Positions 50,596 through 59,310 of a stretch of DNA of 64,000 bases are shown here, one piece after another (position 1 is the first letter of the stretch; each line of letters starts with the position of its first letter). Source of the DNA: Pseudomonas sp. R5(2019) (lineage in GTDB: Bacteria > Pseudomonadota > Gammaproteobacteria > Pseudomonadales > Pseudomonadaceae); contig NZ_JAAAMT010000015.1 of assembly GCF_009905435.1 (NCBI RefSeq), forward strand, positions 1 through 64,000. Direction: 5' to 3'. The notes under the pieces are model-generated. The model was given only the letters and a program-made list of their open reading frames with translations. It ran no database searches and was not told the origin of the DNA. The translations under genes were made by a program, and so were the position numbers.

Positions 50596-51939
50596 ATGAG
50601 CACCCTCGGCCACCGCTCACTCGCGGAACGCCTCAAAGGCATCGCGGAAGTCGAATGCGTCACCCCGGATCTCAACGGTGTGCCGCGCGGCAAGGTCATG
50701 ACTGCCGCGGGGTTTCTGGAAGGCCGGCGCTTGCAGATGGCCCGTGGGGTGTTGCTGCAGTGCATCATGGGCGGTTATCCACCGGCGCGCTTTTATGGCA
50801 GCGATGACGGCGACCTGGTACTCAAGCCCGACACTGCGCAGGTTCACCGCCTGCCCTGGAGCGAGCCGACTCGGGCCCTGGCGATCTGCGATGCGGTCGA
50901 ACTCAGCGGTGCGCCTTCAGCCTTGTCCACCCGCGGCCAGCTCAAGGCCGTGATCGCCCTCTATGCCGAGCGTGGCCTGGTGCCGGTGGTGGCCACCGAG
51001 CTTGAATTCTTCGTCTTCGCCCCCAACCCCGATCCGCAGCAACCGTTCCTGCCACCGGTGGGTGCCGATGGTCGTCGCGAAGACGGCAGCGCGGCGTTTT
51101 CCATCAGCTCCAACAATGGGCTGCGGCCGTTCTTTACCGAGGTGTATGCCGCCATGGCGGCGCTGGGCTTGCCGCGTGACACCTTCATGCACGAGATGGG
51201 CGTCAGCCAGTTCGAGATCAACCTGCTGCACGGCGACCCATTGCGCATCGCCGACCAGACCTTCCTGTTCAAGCTCCTGCTCAAGGAAATCGCACTCAAG
51301 CACGGCCTGATCGTGGTGTGCATGGCCAAGCCGCTGCGGCACACGGCAGGCAGTTCCATGCACCTGCACCAGAGTGTGCTCGAGCAGGACAGCGGCAACC
51401 CGCTGTTCAGTGACGCCGAGGGCCAGCCGACCCCGGCCTTCTACCATTTCATCGGCGGCCAGCAGGCGGCCATGGCTGAATTCACCGCGCTGTTCGCGCC
51501 GAACGTGAATTCCTATCAGCGCCTCAACCACCCGTTCGCCTCGCCGAACAATGCCTGTTGGTCCCTGGATAACCGTGCCGCCGGCCTGCGCATTCCGGCC
51601 AGTGCGCCGGTCTCGCGGCGGGTCGAGAACCGCCTGCCCGGAGCCGATGCCAATCCTTATCTGGTGGTCGCCGCCAGCCTTGCCGCGGGGTTGCACGGCA
51701 TCGAGCACGAGCTGGAGCCGTCGCCACCGATTCAGGGTGAATTCCAGGTGCCGGAACATTTGTCCTTGCCCTGTACCTTGCATGCGGCGCTCGAGCGTCT
51801 GAATCGCAGCGAGTTGGCGAGGGAATTGTTTGGCCGTGAATTCGTCGAAGGATACATCGCCAGCAAGACCCTGGAACTGGCCAGCTTCGCAGACGAAATC
51901 TCACCTTGGGAGCGTCGCGTTCTGGGGATGCAGGTCTAG
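50596..51939 (+). CDS. Glutamine-synthetase-family enzyme, probably gamma-glutamylpolyamine synthetase
   Basis: 447 residues. Ligates glutamate to an amine with ATP, by analogy to PuuA and the Pseudomonas PauA set. Seen: PDLNGVPRGKV near the N-terminus, the metal-binding ATELEFFVF, HEMGVSQFEINL, GSSMHLHQS and PNVNSYQRL. AAGGA precedes the ATG at 50596 by 7 bases; the in-frame codon at 50455 lies in a repeat region. It is not true GlnA, lacking the usual adenylylation-loop sequence and the GlnA N-terminus. The amine substrate cannot be told from the sequence; the neighbour is an MFS protein. Confidence 0.85.
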   Translation: MSTLGHRSLAERLKGIAEVECVTPDLNGVPRGKVMTAAGFLEGRRLQMARGVLLQCIMGGYPPARFYGSDDGDLVLKPDTAQVHRLPWSEPTRALAICDAVELSGAPSALSTRGQLKAVIALYAERGLVPVVATELEFFVFAPNPDPQQPFLPPVGADGRREDGSAAFSISSNNGLRPFFTEVYAAMAALGLPRDTFMHEMGVSQFEINLLHGDPLRIADQTFLFKLLLKEIALKHGLIVVCMAKPLRHTAGSSMHLHQSVLEQDSGNPLFSDAEGQPTPAFYHFIGGQQAAMAEFTALFAPNVNSYQRLNHPFASPNNACWSLDNRAAGLRIPASAPVSRRVENRLPGADANPYLVVAASLAAGLHGIEHELEPSPPIQGEFQVPEHLSLPCTLHAALERLNRSELARELFGREFVEGYIASKTLELASFADEISPWERRVLGMQV

Positions 51940-52033
51940 GCGATTTTTTTCGTCGACGCCCCAGCGCTGTCGGCAATATCACATATCCTTATCCACAGTT
52001 TTCACCCTATTCAAGGAGCCGCACGGGACGCTG

Positions 52034-53419
52034 ATGCGAACGATCTGGAAGTCTTTTCGAGCGCTTTACTTCGCTGCGCTGATGATGTTGATCGGCTCGG
52101 GTCTGCTGAGTACCTACCTCGCGTTGCGGCTGGCAGCCGATCAGGTTGACGGCCTGTGGGTCGGTGCCTTGATGGCCGCCAACTATTTCGGCCTGGCGCT
52201 GGGTGGCAAGATTGGCCACCGCCTGATTGCCCGGGTCGGGCATATCCGTGCCTATGCGGCGTGTGCCGGGATCGTCGGTGCGGCGGTGCTGGGCCATGGC
52301 CTGGTGGATTGGCTGCCGGCCTGGTTGATGCTGCGGGTGATCGTTGGCCTGGGCATGATGTGCCAATACATGGTGATCGAGAGCTGGCTGAACGAGCAGG
52401 CCGATGCCAAGCAGCGCGGGGCCGTGTTCAGCGGCTACATGATCGCGTCCTATCTGGGCCTGGTGTTGGGGCAGCTGATTCTGGTGGTGCATCCACAGCT
52501 TGGGCTTGAGTTGCTGATGCTGGTCGCCGCCTGCTTTGCCCTGTGCCTGGTGCCGGTGGCATTGACCCGGCGAATTCACCCGTCCGCCTTGCACCCGGCG
52601 CCGATGGAACCGCGGTTTTTCATCAAGCGGGTGCCGCAGTCGTTGAGTACGGTGCTGGGCGCGGGCCTGATCGTCGGTTCCTTTTACGGTCTGGCACCGT
52701 TGTATGCGTCACACCAGGGGCTGACCACCGAGCAGGTCGGTCTGTTCATGGGCAGTTGTATTTTTGCCGGGCTGCTGGTGCAGTGGCCGCTGGGCTGGTT
52801 GTCCGACCGCTACGACCGGGCGGTGTTGATTCGCAGCGCGGCCGGTGGCGTGGCGATTGCCGCCTTGCCGCTGGCGCTGCTGCCGCAGGCACCGCTGGAG
52901 GTGTTGTTCGCTGCCGGCTTTATCGTTTCGCTGTTGCAGTTCTGCCTGTATCCGCTGGCCGTGGCGTTTTCCAACGACCACGTGGAAAGCGAGCGGCGGG
53001 TGTCGTTGACGGCCATGCTGCTGGTCACCTATGGCGTCGGTGCCAGCATCGGGCCGCTGGTGGCGGGGGTGGTGATGAAGCTGTTCGGCAACCAGATGCT
53101 CTATGCATTCTTCAGCTTCTTCGCGCTGGTGCTGGTGTGGCGCATCCGGCCAAAAGCGGTGACCAACCTGCACCAGGTCGACGATGCACCGCTGCACCAC
53201 GTTGCCATGCCGGCCGTGGGTTCGCCCTTGGCGGCAGCGCTGGACCCACGGGTTGACGAGCAGGTGGTGCACGACCAGATGTACACCGCTCCTGAGGCAG
53301 CAGCGGATGTTGAGCCTGCGCACGACGTACCTGTCGACAAGGCAGTTGAACCGTCAGAACCGCTGAATGATGAGCAGTCTTCGCCCGATGACGGGCTGCA
53401 GCCCAAGGCGAACTTGTAG
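52034..53419 (+). CDS. MFS transporter, YcaD-like
   Basis: 461 residues. Twelve hydrophobic segments occupy the first 375 residues (RALYFAALMMLIGSGLL; MAANYFGLALGGKIGHRLIARVGHIR is the loop 2-3 signature). MVIESWLNEQADAKQRG is typical of the YcaD/TetA-like group. A soluble acidic Ala/Pro-rich C-terminal tail of about 85 residues is unusual for an MFS protein. The ATG at 52034 follows GGGA; upstream codons lie inside the synthetase gene. Its TAG stop lies within a REPIN arm. Substrate unknown. Confidence 0.82.
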   Translation: MRTIWKSFRALYFAALMMLIGSGLLSTYLALRLAADQVDGLWVGALMAANYFGLALGGKIGHRLIARVGHIRAYAACAGIVGAAVLGHGLVDWLPAWLMLRVIVGLGMMCQYMVIESWLNEQADAKQRGAVFSGYMIASYLGLVLGQLILVVHPQLGLELLMLVAACFALCLVPVALTRRIHPSALHPAPMEPRFFIKRVPQSLSTVLGAGLIVGSFYGLAPLYASHQGLTTEQVGLFMGSCIFAGLLVQWPLGWLSDRYDRAVLIRSAAGGVAIAALPLALLPQAPLEVLFAAGFIVSLLQFCLYPLAVAFSNDHVESERRVSLTAMLLVTYGVGASIGPLVAGVVMKLFGNQMLYAFFSFFALVLVWRIRPKAVTNLHQVDDAPLHHVAMPAVGSPLAAALDPRVDEQVVHDQMYTAPEAAADVEPAHDVPVDKAVEPSEPLNDEQSSPDDGLQPKANL

Positions 53420-53504
53420 GAGCAGGGCTTGCCCGCGATAAACGATGACGCGATTCTCCTGAAAAACCGCAGCGCCTTCATCGCGGGCAAGCCCGGCTCC
53501 TACA
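53415..53504. repeat. REPIN (GGAGCAGGGCTTGCCCGCGAT class)
   Basis: TGTAGGAGCAGGGCTTGCCC is mirrored by GGGCAAGCCCGGCTCCTACA. Same class as 15235-15324. It supplies the stop codon of the MFS gene and separates it from convergent flgZ. Confidence 0.9.
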
Positions 53505-53519
53505 GGTTTCACAGGTCTA

Positions 53520-54272
53520 TCAGTAGTCGTCCTGGTCGAAACGACGGGCTTCACGCTGAAGCTGATAGACAAAGCGTTCGACCTGACGCTGCACCAGGCC
53601 GCTCATGTTGTGAAAGCGCAGGCCGGTGAAGGTGGTGTTGAGGCGCTCTTCATAATGCAGGTAACGCAACTCGACCGGCGTGCTCATCTTGCCGAACGGC
53701 AGGGCGGCTTCGAATTTCTCGTACACCTGGCCCAGTTGCAGGCGCTCAGCGATATCACCTGCAAAGCGCAGCTTGCAGCCGGTGGCGGAAATATCCAGCA
53801 GCTTGCCGGTGATGGCGCCCTTGCCCTTGAGCTTGTCACCGTCGAGGGTCACGTCCACCAGCTGCGAGAGCTTCAAGGCGGCGCGGAAGGCGTTGCGGCG
53901 CTGGTGGTAAATCACCTCTTCGGGCAGCGCGCCCCGATAGCAGCGGCCATCGCTGGCGTCGTCGATGGTCAACGGCTCGGAAGACTCCCAGGCAATCCGC
54001 ACGCCGTCATGAAAGCCTTCGATGCGAAAGGGCTCGCCCGCTTGCAAAAAGCGCTCACCGTCGCGGGGGATCATTTCGTCCAGTGTGATCCGGCCGCCTT
54101 CGCGGTCCACTTCCACCAAAAAGCTCTGGAAGCGCTGGCTGCGCTCATGGAAGGTAATGATCAACGGATCATTGGCTTCTTGCAGTGCACGCAGGTTGGC
54201 GGCGATTTCCAGGGGGGTGGTGAGGACCTTGGGAGGCTGCGGCGCATCATCCGCGTTTGAGGCATTGAACAC
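53520..54272 (-). CDS. flgZ: Flagellar brake protein, c-di-GMP-binding (YcgR/FlgZ)
   Basis: 250 residues. An N-terminal YcgR-like domain (about 15-125) is followed by a PilZ domain. C-di-GMP contacts are the RxxxR of HQRRNAFR and DISATGCK (D/NxSxxG). It slows the motor by binding stators when c-di-GMP is high. The start is a GTG at 54272 with GGAG 11 bases upstream; no in-frame ATG is nearby. It is third in the flgM-flgN-flgZ unit on the minus strand. Confidence 0.92.
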   Translation of the reverse strand: MFNASNADDAPQPPKVLTTPLEIAANLRALQEANDPLIITFHERSQRFQSFLVEVDREGGRITLDEMIPRDGERFLQAGEPFRIEGFHDGVRIAWESSEPLTIDDASDGRCYRGALPEEVIYHQRRNAFRAALKLSQLVDVTLDGDKLKGKGAITGKLLDISATGCKLRFAGDIAERLQLGQVYEKFEAALPFGKMSTPVELRYLHYEERLNTTFTGLRFHNMSGLVQRQVERFVYQLQREARRFDQDDY

Positions 54273-54351
54273 GGTTTATCAATCTCCAGGCAATAACGGC
54301 TACACGCGTGGCACTATTTTGCCAGCATGTTCGACGCCTTCATAAAGTGAG

Positions 54352-54819
54352 TCAAGCCTGACTGAGGGCGCGAGGCTTGGCGAGCAGCGAGGTCGAGCCT
54401 CGGCTGTCATAAAGGGAAGGGGATTCACCGCCCATCAGGATACGCAACTGGTTGGCGGTCGAGGCCTGCTGAAGCTGGATCGAGCGACCGTTGCGCTCGT
54501 TCACGGCCTGGCAGTCGGCGAGCAGTCTGGACAGCATGTCGGTCCGCTCCCGCAGCAGCGCGCCCCGAGGGGAGGCGGCGGCAAGCGCTTCCAGCCCCTG
54601 TTGGTCGGGGCTCAGGTTGGCGCTGGCGAGCAGTTCGCTGCGGCGACGGCCATGCTGGTCGAGCAGCACGATCAACGACTGCTTGCGCGCCAGAATATTC
54701 TCAAGCAACGGCATGTCCCGGCCGTGCAATGCCACCGCTTCGGCCTCGAGCAGCTCAAGCAGTTGTTGCGCTGGAGCAAGGTCTTCTTCGATCAGTTGCA
54801 GCAAAGCGGTGTCGTGCAT
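54352..54819 (-). CDS. flgN: Flagellar export chaperone FlgN
   Basis: 155 residues, all-helical. It keeps hook-filament junction proteins FlgK and FlgL soluble for export. The heptad-rich N-terminal helix (LQLIEEDLAPAQQLLELLEAEAVAL) and QAVNERNGRSIQLQQ...NQLRIL match FlgN. It lies 47 bases after flgM and 79 before flgZ. Confidence 0.92.
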   Translation of the reverse strand: MHDTALLQLIEEDLAPAQQLLELLEAEAVALHGRDMPLLENILARKQSLIVLLDQHGRRRSELLASANLSPDQQGLEALAAASPRGALLRERTDMLSRLLADCQAVNERNGRSIQLQQASTANQLRILMGGESPSLYDSRGSTSLLAKPRALSQA

Positions 54820-54866
54820 GGCGGGCTCTGTGTCTCAAGCGTCCTGAAAACGGTGCAGGCGAGGAA

Positions 54867-55187
54867 TCAGCGCTGCGATTCGAAGCCGAGCAGTTTGCTG
54901 GCAACGCGGTTGCTGTCGACCTGATAGCTGCCGTCGGCGATGGCCTGTTTCAGGGCCTCCACACGGGATTTGTCGACAACCGGTTGGTCGCGCAGCGAAT
55001 CGGTGACCTTCTGCAGCTGCTGGGCCTCAGGGCTCAGGTGCACGGCTTCGCCGCTCTGCGTTACGCCAGCCGAGGTAGCGGAAGCTTGGGCCGCTTGCCC
55101 GTTGCCGGCGGTTTCCTGCGGGGCGCCGGCGCGGTTGCCGGTCGTCACGGAGGGAGGAGAATTCACACGACTGAAGTCGATGACCAT
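54867..55187 (-). CDS. flgM: Anti-sigma-28 factor FlgM
   Basis: 106 residues. It holds FliA inactive until hook completion. The N-terminus is disordered and Ala/Ser/Thr-rich. The C-terminal FliA-binding part ([30 protein letters not shown]) is diagnostic. A sigma-28 promoter match lies 38 bases upstream, giving the expected feedback loop. flgA lies upstream on the same strand. Confidence 0.95.
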   Translation of the reverse strand: MVIDFSRVNSPPSVTTGNRAGAPQETAGNGQAAQASATSAGVTQSGEAVHLSPEAQQLQKVTDSLRDQPVVDKSRVEALKQAIADGSYQVDSNRVASKLLGFESQR

Positions 55188-55224
55188 GATGGTAAAACCT
55201 CTGGGTTTCTGGACGCTTGCCTTG

Positions 55225-55251
55225 TTGTCGACCGTTTGCGGGAAAACTTTA
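55225..55251 (-). promoter_or_regulatory. Sigma-28 (FliA) promoter of flgMNZ
   Basis: On the minus strand TAAAGTTT, exactly 11 bases, then GTCGACAA, against consensus TAAAGTTT-N11-GCCGATAA. Confidence 0.88.
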
Positions 55252-55346
55252 GGCGCATTTCAATCATGCGCACCAAGGCCACGGACCCTTGTGGGACAGA
55301 GTTTAGGAAAACCGGTTCCCGACTGCCACTGTTCAATCGGGTTTGA

Positions 55347-56099
55347 TCACATGGCCACTTCGACCTGGCCCGGCCCGGTCACCCGCGCCTTGACCACCCG
55401 TTTGGAATTGAGGTTGCGCACCCGGATCTGCTCGCTCAGGCCGCCCTTGCTCAGGGCCTCGCCGGGCATGCGCACACTCAGTGAACCGCTGCGGGCGACG
55501 ATCACCACATGATCGCCCTTGCGTACCACCTCGGCCTGTTGCAGATGCACCGGCGTCAGGATCTGATCGATAACCGTTGGTCGGACAAGTTTTTGCCCGA
55601 TCGCCTCATCCACCGAGGTCAAGTAGCCCTGGTTGAGCAACCCGACATCGCGCTCGCGCAAGGCCACGTCCTGCTCGCCAATGATAGCTTCGCGCTTGAG
55701 CGGGCGCGTGACGCTGACAACGTTGCGAAACAGCCGCACTTGAGCGGGCACAAACACCGTCCACGGGCCGCTGCCATCGCAGCGCACCCGCACGGTGACA
55801 CGGCCCAGCGGCTGCGCCGGGCTTTCCAGGGTGGCTGTCAAATCCTTGTCGCACAGCGGCATGCGCAGGCGCGGGTCGAGTGGGTTGACCTGAACCTCGA
55901 AACGCCCTTCAGTCTGGGTGGTTGCCAAATAATCTTCGACGCTGAACTCAAGAAACCCTTGAGTGACACCGATAAGCTGTTCGGGCAAGGTAACGGCGTC
56001 CGCCACGGCGCGATGGCTCAGGGCTATCATGCAGAGCACGGGCAGGGCACAGAGCAAGGGGCGTGTCAGGCGTCGAAATACTGTCGTTTTTGCGTTCAT
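55347..56099 (-). CDS. flgA: Flagellar basal-body P-ring formation protein FlgA
   Basis: 250 residues. Periplasmic chaperone for P-ring (FlgI) assembly. The signal peptide ends near residue 33 (AVA before DAVT). The C-terminal SAF-like domain includes GQKLVRPTVIDQILTPVHL and GDHVVIVARSGSLSVRMPGEAL. The ATG at 56099 is the only start giving an intact signal peptide; no ribosome site precedes it. A sigma-54 promoter match ends just before this codon. Divergent from cheV. Confidence 0.94.
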   Translation of the reverse strand: MNAKTTVFRRLTRPLLCALPVLCMIALSHRAVADAVTLPEQLIGVTQGFLEFSVEDYLATTQTEGRFEVQVNPLDPRLRMPLCDKDLTATLESPAQPLGRVTVRVRCDGSGPWTVFVPAQVRLFRNVVSVTRPLKREAIIGEQDVALRERDVGLLNQGYLTSVDEAIGQKLVRPTVIDQILTPVHLQQAEVVRKGDHVVIVARSGSLSVRMPGEALSKGGLSEQIRVRNLNSKRVVKARVTGPGQVEVAM

Positions 56100-56109
56100 G
56101 TCATAAAAA

Positions 56110-56127
56110 AAGCAAGGGCCGTGCCGA
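56110..56127 (-). promoter_or_regulatory. Sigma-54 promoter match before flgA
   Basis: On the minus strand TCGGCACG-GCCC-TTGCTT, with GG and GC separated by 10 bases as required. The predicted transcript start is near 56100, next to the flgA ATG at 56099. Confidence 0.65.
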
Positions 56128-56168
56128 TTGACTGGATACGGTCCACGGGTTCGATCAAGGAGTCTGAC

Positions 56169-57107
56169 ATGGCGGGTGTAATGGATTCGGTCAACCAGCG
56201 CACTCAGCTGGTGGGGCAGAATCGGCTTGAGTTGTTGTTGTTCAGGCTCAACGGCAAACAGCTGTACGGGATCAACGTGTTCAAGGTGCGCGAGGTGCTG
56301 CAGTGCCCGAAACTCACCTTGCTGCCCAAATCCAGCCCGGTGGTGCGCGGCGTGGCGAACATTCGCGGTGCGACCCTTCCGATCCTCGATCTGGCGATGG
56401 CGACGGGCCTGCCGGCCATCAGCGATGTACAGAACACCTTTGTCATCATCACCGAATACAACACCAAGATTCAGGGCTTTCTGGTGCACTCGGTGGAGCG
56501 CATCGTCAACATGAACTGGGAAGAGATCCATCCGCCACCCAAGGGCACTGGCCGCGATCACTATCTGACGGCCGTGACCCGGGTCGATAACCAGTTGGTG
56601 GAAATCATCGACGTGGAGAAGATCCTCGCGGAAGTGGCGCCGACGTCCGAAGCCATTTCAGCCGGCGTGGTGGATGAGGCTACCCAGCACAAGGCCGTGT
56701 CGCTGCGGGTGCTGACAGTGGATGATTCCTCGGTAGCGCGCAAGCAAGTCACTCGTTGCCTGCAAACCGTTGGCGTCGAGGTGGTGGCGCTTAACGATGG
56801 CCGCCAGGCGCTCGACTACCTGCGCAAATTGGTGGATGAAGGCAAGCGCGCAGACGAAGAATTCCTGATGATGATTTCCGACATCGAAATGCCGGAGATG
56901 GACGGCTACACGCTGACCGCGGAAGTCCGCAACGACCCGCGCATGCAAAATTTACATATCATCCTGCATACTTCCCTGTCCGGCGTCTTCAACCAGGCGA
57001 TGGTCAAGAAAGTGGGCGCCGACGATTTCCTGGCTAAATTCAAGCCAGACGATCTGGCCGCCCGCGTGGTCGAGCGGATCAAGGCAACGGATAACAGCCA
57101 GGGGTGA
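56169..57107 (+). CDS. cheV: Chemotaxis adaptor CheV (CheW-receiver fusion)
   Basis: 312 residues. CheW-like domain at about 15-165 (LLLFRLNGKQLYGINVFKVREVL; VVRGVANIRGATLPILDL), linker, then receiver domain from about 180 with the phospho-acceptor aspartate in MMISDIEMPEMDGYT and the conserved lysine in DDFLAKFKPDDLA. It couples receptors to CheA and adapts by phosphorylation. AGGAG lies 7 bases before the ATG at 56169. cheR follows after 40 bases. Confidence 0.95.
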   Translation: MAGVMDSVNQRTQLVGQNRLELLLFRLNGKQLYGINVFKVREVLQCPKLTLLPKSSPVVRGVANIRGATLPILDLAMATGLPAISDVQNTFVIITEYNTKIQGFLVHSVERIVNMNWEEIHPPPKGTGRDHYLTAVTRVDNQLVEIIDVEKILAEVAPTSEAISAGVVDEATQHKAVSLRVLTVDDSSVARKQVTRCLQTVGVEVVALNDGRQALDYLRKLVDEGKRADEEFLMMISDIEMPEMDGYTLTAEVRNDPRMQNLHIILHTSLSGVFNQAMVKKVGADDFLAKFKPDDLAARVVERIKATDNSQG

Positions 57108-57147
57108 AAGTCCCTGGCAGAACGAATGGTTTTTAGAGGCGGCAGCT

Positions 57148-57975
57148 GTGTCTACGGGTAACCTGGATTTTGAACAATTCCGGATTTTTCTGGAAAAAGC
57201 CTGTGGCATTCTGTTGGGCGAGAACAAGCAGTATCTGGTAGCAAGCCGCCTCAACAAGCTGATGGAGCAGCAAGGGATCAAGTCGCTGGGTGAGCTGGTG
57301 CAGCGCATCCAGACCCAGCCGCGCGGCGGTTTGCGCGAACAGGTGGTCGATGCCATGACCACCAACGAGACCCTGTGGTTTCGCGACACTTACCCCTTTG
57401 AAGTATTGAAAAACAAAGTCCTGCCCGAGCAGATCAAGGCCAACCCCGGGCAGCGCCTGCGGATCTGGTCGGCGGCGTGCTCGTCCGGGCAGGAGCCCTA
57501 TTCGATCTCGATGGCGATCGACGAGTTCGAGCGCAGCAATATCGGCCAGCTGCGCATGGGCGCGCAGATCGTCGCCACCGACTTGTCCGGGTCGATGCTC
57601 AACAACTGCAAGAGCGGCGAGTACGACAGCCTGGCGATTGCCCGTGGCTTGTCGCAAGAGCGCTTGCAGCGTTATTTCGACCCCAAGGGGCCGGGGCGCT
57701 GGGCGATCAAGCCGGCGGTCCGCAGCCGCGTGGAGTTTCGCTCGTTCAACCTGCTCGACAGCTACGCTGCATTGGGTAAGTTCGACATCGTGTTCTGCCG
57801 CAACGTGCTGATCTACTTCTCGGCCCAGGTCAAAAAGGACATCCTGCTGCGCATCCACGGCACCCTGAAGCCGGGCGGTTACCTGTTTCTGGGGGCGTCG
57901 GAGGCGCTCAATGGTTTGCCGGATCATTACCAGATGGTCCAGTGCAGCCCCGGGATTATCTACCAGGCCAAATAA
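57148..57975 (+). CDS. cheR: Chemoreceptor methyltransferase CheR
   Basis: 275 residues. SAM-dependent methylation of chemoreceptor glutamates. N-terminal helical domain, then TTNETLWFRD, the SAM-site WSAACSSGQEPYSISM, VATDLSGSMLNN and FCRNVLIYFS. The start is a GTG at 57148 with AGAGGC upstream; this gives MSTGNLDFEQFRIFL, the normal N-terminus. Pairs with CheV ahead of flgB, as in other pseudomonads. Confidence 0.96.
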   Translation: MSTGNLDFEQFRIFLEKACGILLGENKQYLVASRLNKLMEQQGIKSLGELVQRIQTQPRGGLREQVVDAMTTNETLWFRDTYPFEVLKNKVLPEQIKANPGQRLRIWSAACSSGQEPYSISMAIDEFERSNIGQLRMGAQIVATDLSGSMLNNCKSGEYDSLAIARGLSQERLQRYFDPKGPGRWAIKPAVRSRVEFRSFNLLDSYAALGKFDIVFCRNVLIYFSAQVKKDILLRIHGTLKPGGYLFLGASEALNGLPDHYQMVQCSPGIIYQAK

Positions 57976-57980
57976 AATGC

Positions 57981-58203
57981 TGTAGCCGAGCTTGCTTAGA
58001 CCCACATCGCAGGCAAGCCTCAATGCCGGTCAGTTAAGGATTGGAGCGCCGAAAACCTGTGGGAGCGGATTTATCCGCGAATCCAGACACCGCGGTTTTT
58101 CTGGCATTGCGCGGTGCCTTCATTCGCGGCGGTCCGGCGATCCGGTAAATCCGCTCCCACATGAGTCTCGCCTTAACTGACTGGCATTGAGGCAGGCTTC
58201 TAT
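57981..58203. repeat. Nested palindrome: REPIN inside a CAGTTAAGG inverted repeat
   Basis: Outer arms: GCCTCAATGCCGGTCAGTTAAGG (58017-58039 region) on the left and, reversed, GCCTCAATGCCAGTCAGTTAAGG on the right (ends near 58193). The inner REPIN of the GTGGGAGCGGATTTATCC class spans 58058-58161. A lone REP-like half, GTGGGAGCAGAGCTTGCTAGC, follows at about 58220. All of this fills the cheR-flgB gap upstream of the flgB promoter. Confidence 0.82.
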
Positions 58204-58375
58204 GTGAATGGAAACGGCGTGGGAGCAGAGCTTGCTAGCGATGAGGCCAGCACAAGCGACATCAGCCCCCCGCTTTGCCGCTTTCCCGCCACCCAGCGGT
58301 CAATCCTTGCCGCTTTTCTGTCATTGCCGCTGCCGGCAATTCTCCGCAATCCCGTGTTTTCAGGCCTTTGGCGGT

Positions 58376-58392
58376 TTGGCACGTTGTTTGCT
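58376..58392 (+). promoter_or_regulatory. Sigma-54 promoter of flgBCDE
   Basis: TTGGCACG-TTG-TTTGCT is a near-perfect match to YTGGCACG-N4-TTGCW. GG (58378) and GC (58390) have the required 10-base spacing. The predicted start is about 35 bases before the flgB ATG. Confidence 0.92.
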
Positions 58393-58439
58393 GAAGCTTG
58401 CTCACGAACCATCAGGCCAACCCGCACAGGTTTTCCGAC

Positions 58440-58850
58440 ATGAGCATCAGCTTCGACAAGGCGCTCGGCATCCACGAAAAAGCACTGGGCTTTCGCGCTC
58501 AGCGTGCCGAGGTGCTGGCCAACAACATCACCAACGCCGACACGCCCAACTACAAGGCGCGTGACCTGGACTTCGCGGATGTGCTGGCGGCCCAGAGCAG
58601 CAAAAGCAGTTCCGGGCACTTTTCGCTGGAGCGTACCAACGCTCGCCATATCGAAGCCGATGGCCTGGTCAGCATCAGTGACGAGTCGCTCAAGTACCGC
58701 ACGCCGATGCAGCCCTCGGTGGACCAGAACACCGTCGACGCCCAGATGGAACAGTCGAACTACGCGCAAAACGCGGTCGGCTTCCAGGCCAGCTTCACAC
58801 TGCTCAACAGTAAATTCAAAGGGCTGGTTTCGGCCCTGCGCGGAGAGTAA
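58440..58850 (+). CDS. flgB: Flagellar proximal rod protein FlgB
   Basis: 136 residues. The N-terminal rod motif RAEVLANNITNADTPNYKARDLDF and the C-terminal coiled segment SFTLLNSKFKGLVSALRGE are typical. The start at 58440 gives MSISFDKALGIHEKAL. First gene of the flgBCDE run, behind a sigma-54 promoter. Exported by the flagellar type III apparatus without a cleaved signal. Confidence 0.96.
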   Translation: MSISFDKALGIHEKALGFRAQRAEVLANNITNADTPNYKARDLDFADVLAAQSSKSSSGHFSLERTNARHIEADGLVSISDESLKYRTPMQPSVDQNTVDAQMEQSNYAQNAVGFQASFTLLNSKFKGLVSALRGE

Positions 58851-58853
58851 TCC

Positions 58854-59297
58854 ATGTCCCTCGCCAACGTATTCAACATCGCCGGCAGCGGCATGAGCGC
58901 CCAGACCACGCGCCTCAACACGGTCGCCAGTAACATCGCCAACGCCGAGACCGTCTCTTCGAGCATCGACCAGACCTACCGCGCGCGCCACCCGGTGTTC
59001 GCCACCACCTTCGAGCAGGCCCAGAACGGCGTCGGTCAGTCGCTGTTCCAGGACCAGGGCGAAGCCGGGCAGGGCGTGCAGGTGCTTGGCGTGGTCGAAG
59101 ATCAGAGCAACCTCGAAGCCCGTTACGAGCCTAACCATCCGGCGGCGAACAAGGACGGCTACGTCTATTACCCCAACGTCAATGTGGTCGAGGAGATGGC
59201 GGACATGATCTCTGCCAGCCGCTCGTTCCAGACCAACGCGGAGTTGATGAACACCGCGAAAACCATGATGCAGAAAGTCCTGACCCTGGGTCAGTGA
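58854..59297 (+). CDS. flgC: Flagellar proximal rod protein FlgC
   Basis: 147 residues. N-terminal NIAGSGMSAQTTRLNTVASNIANAET and C-terminal ISASRSFQTNAELMNTAKTMMQKVL are rod/hook signature helices. Starts 4 bases after flgB with GGAG in the flgB end. Confidence 0.97.
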   Translation: MSLANVFNIAGSGMSAQTTRLNTVASNIANAETVSSSIDQTYRARHPVFATTFEQAQNGVGQSLFQDQGEAGQGVQVLGVVEDQSNLEARYEPNHPAANKDGYVYYPNVNVVEEMADMISASRSFQTNAELMNTAKTMMQKVLTLGQ

Positions 59298-59310
59298 TAA
59301 GGGGCCTGGC

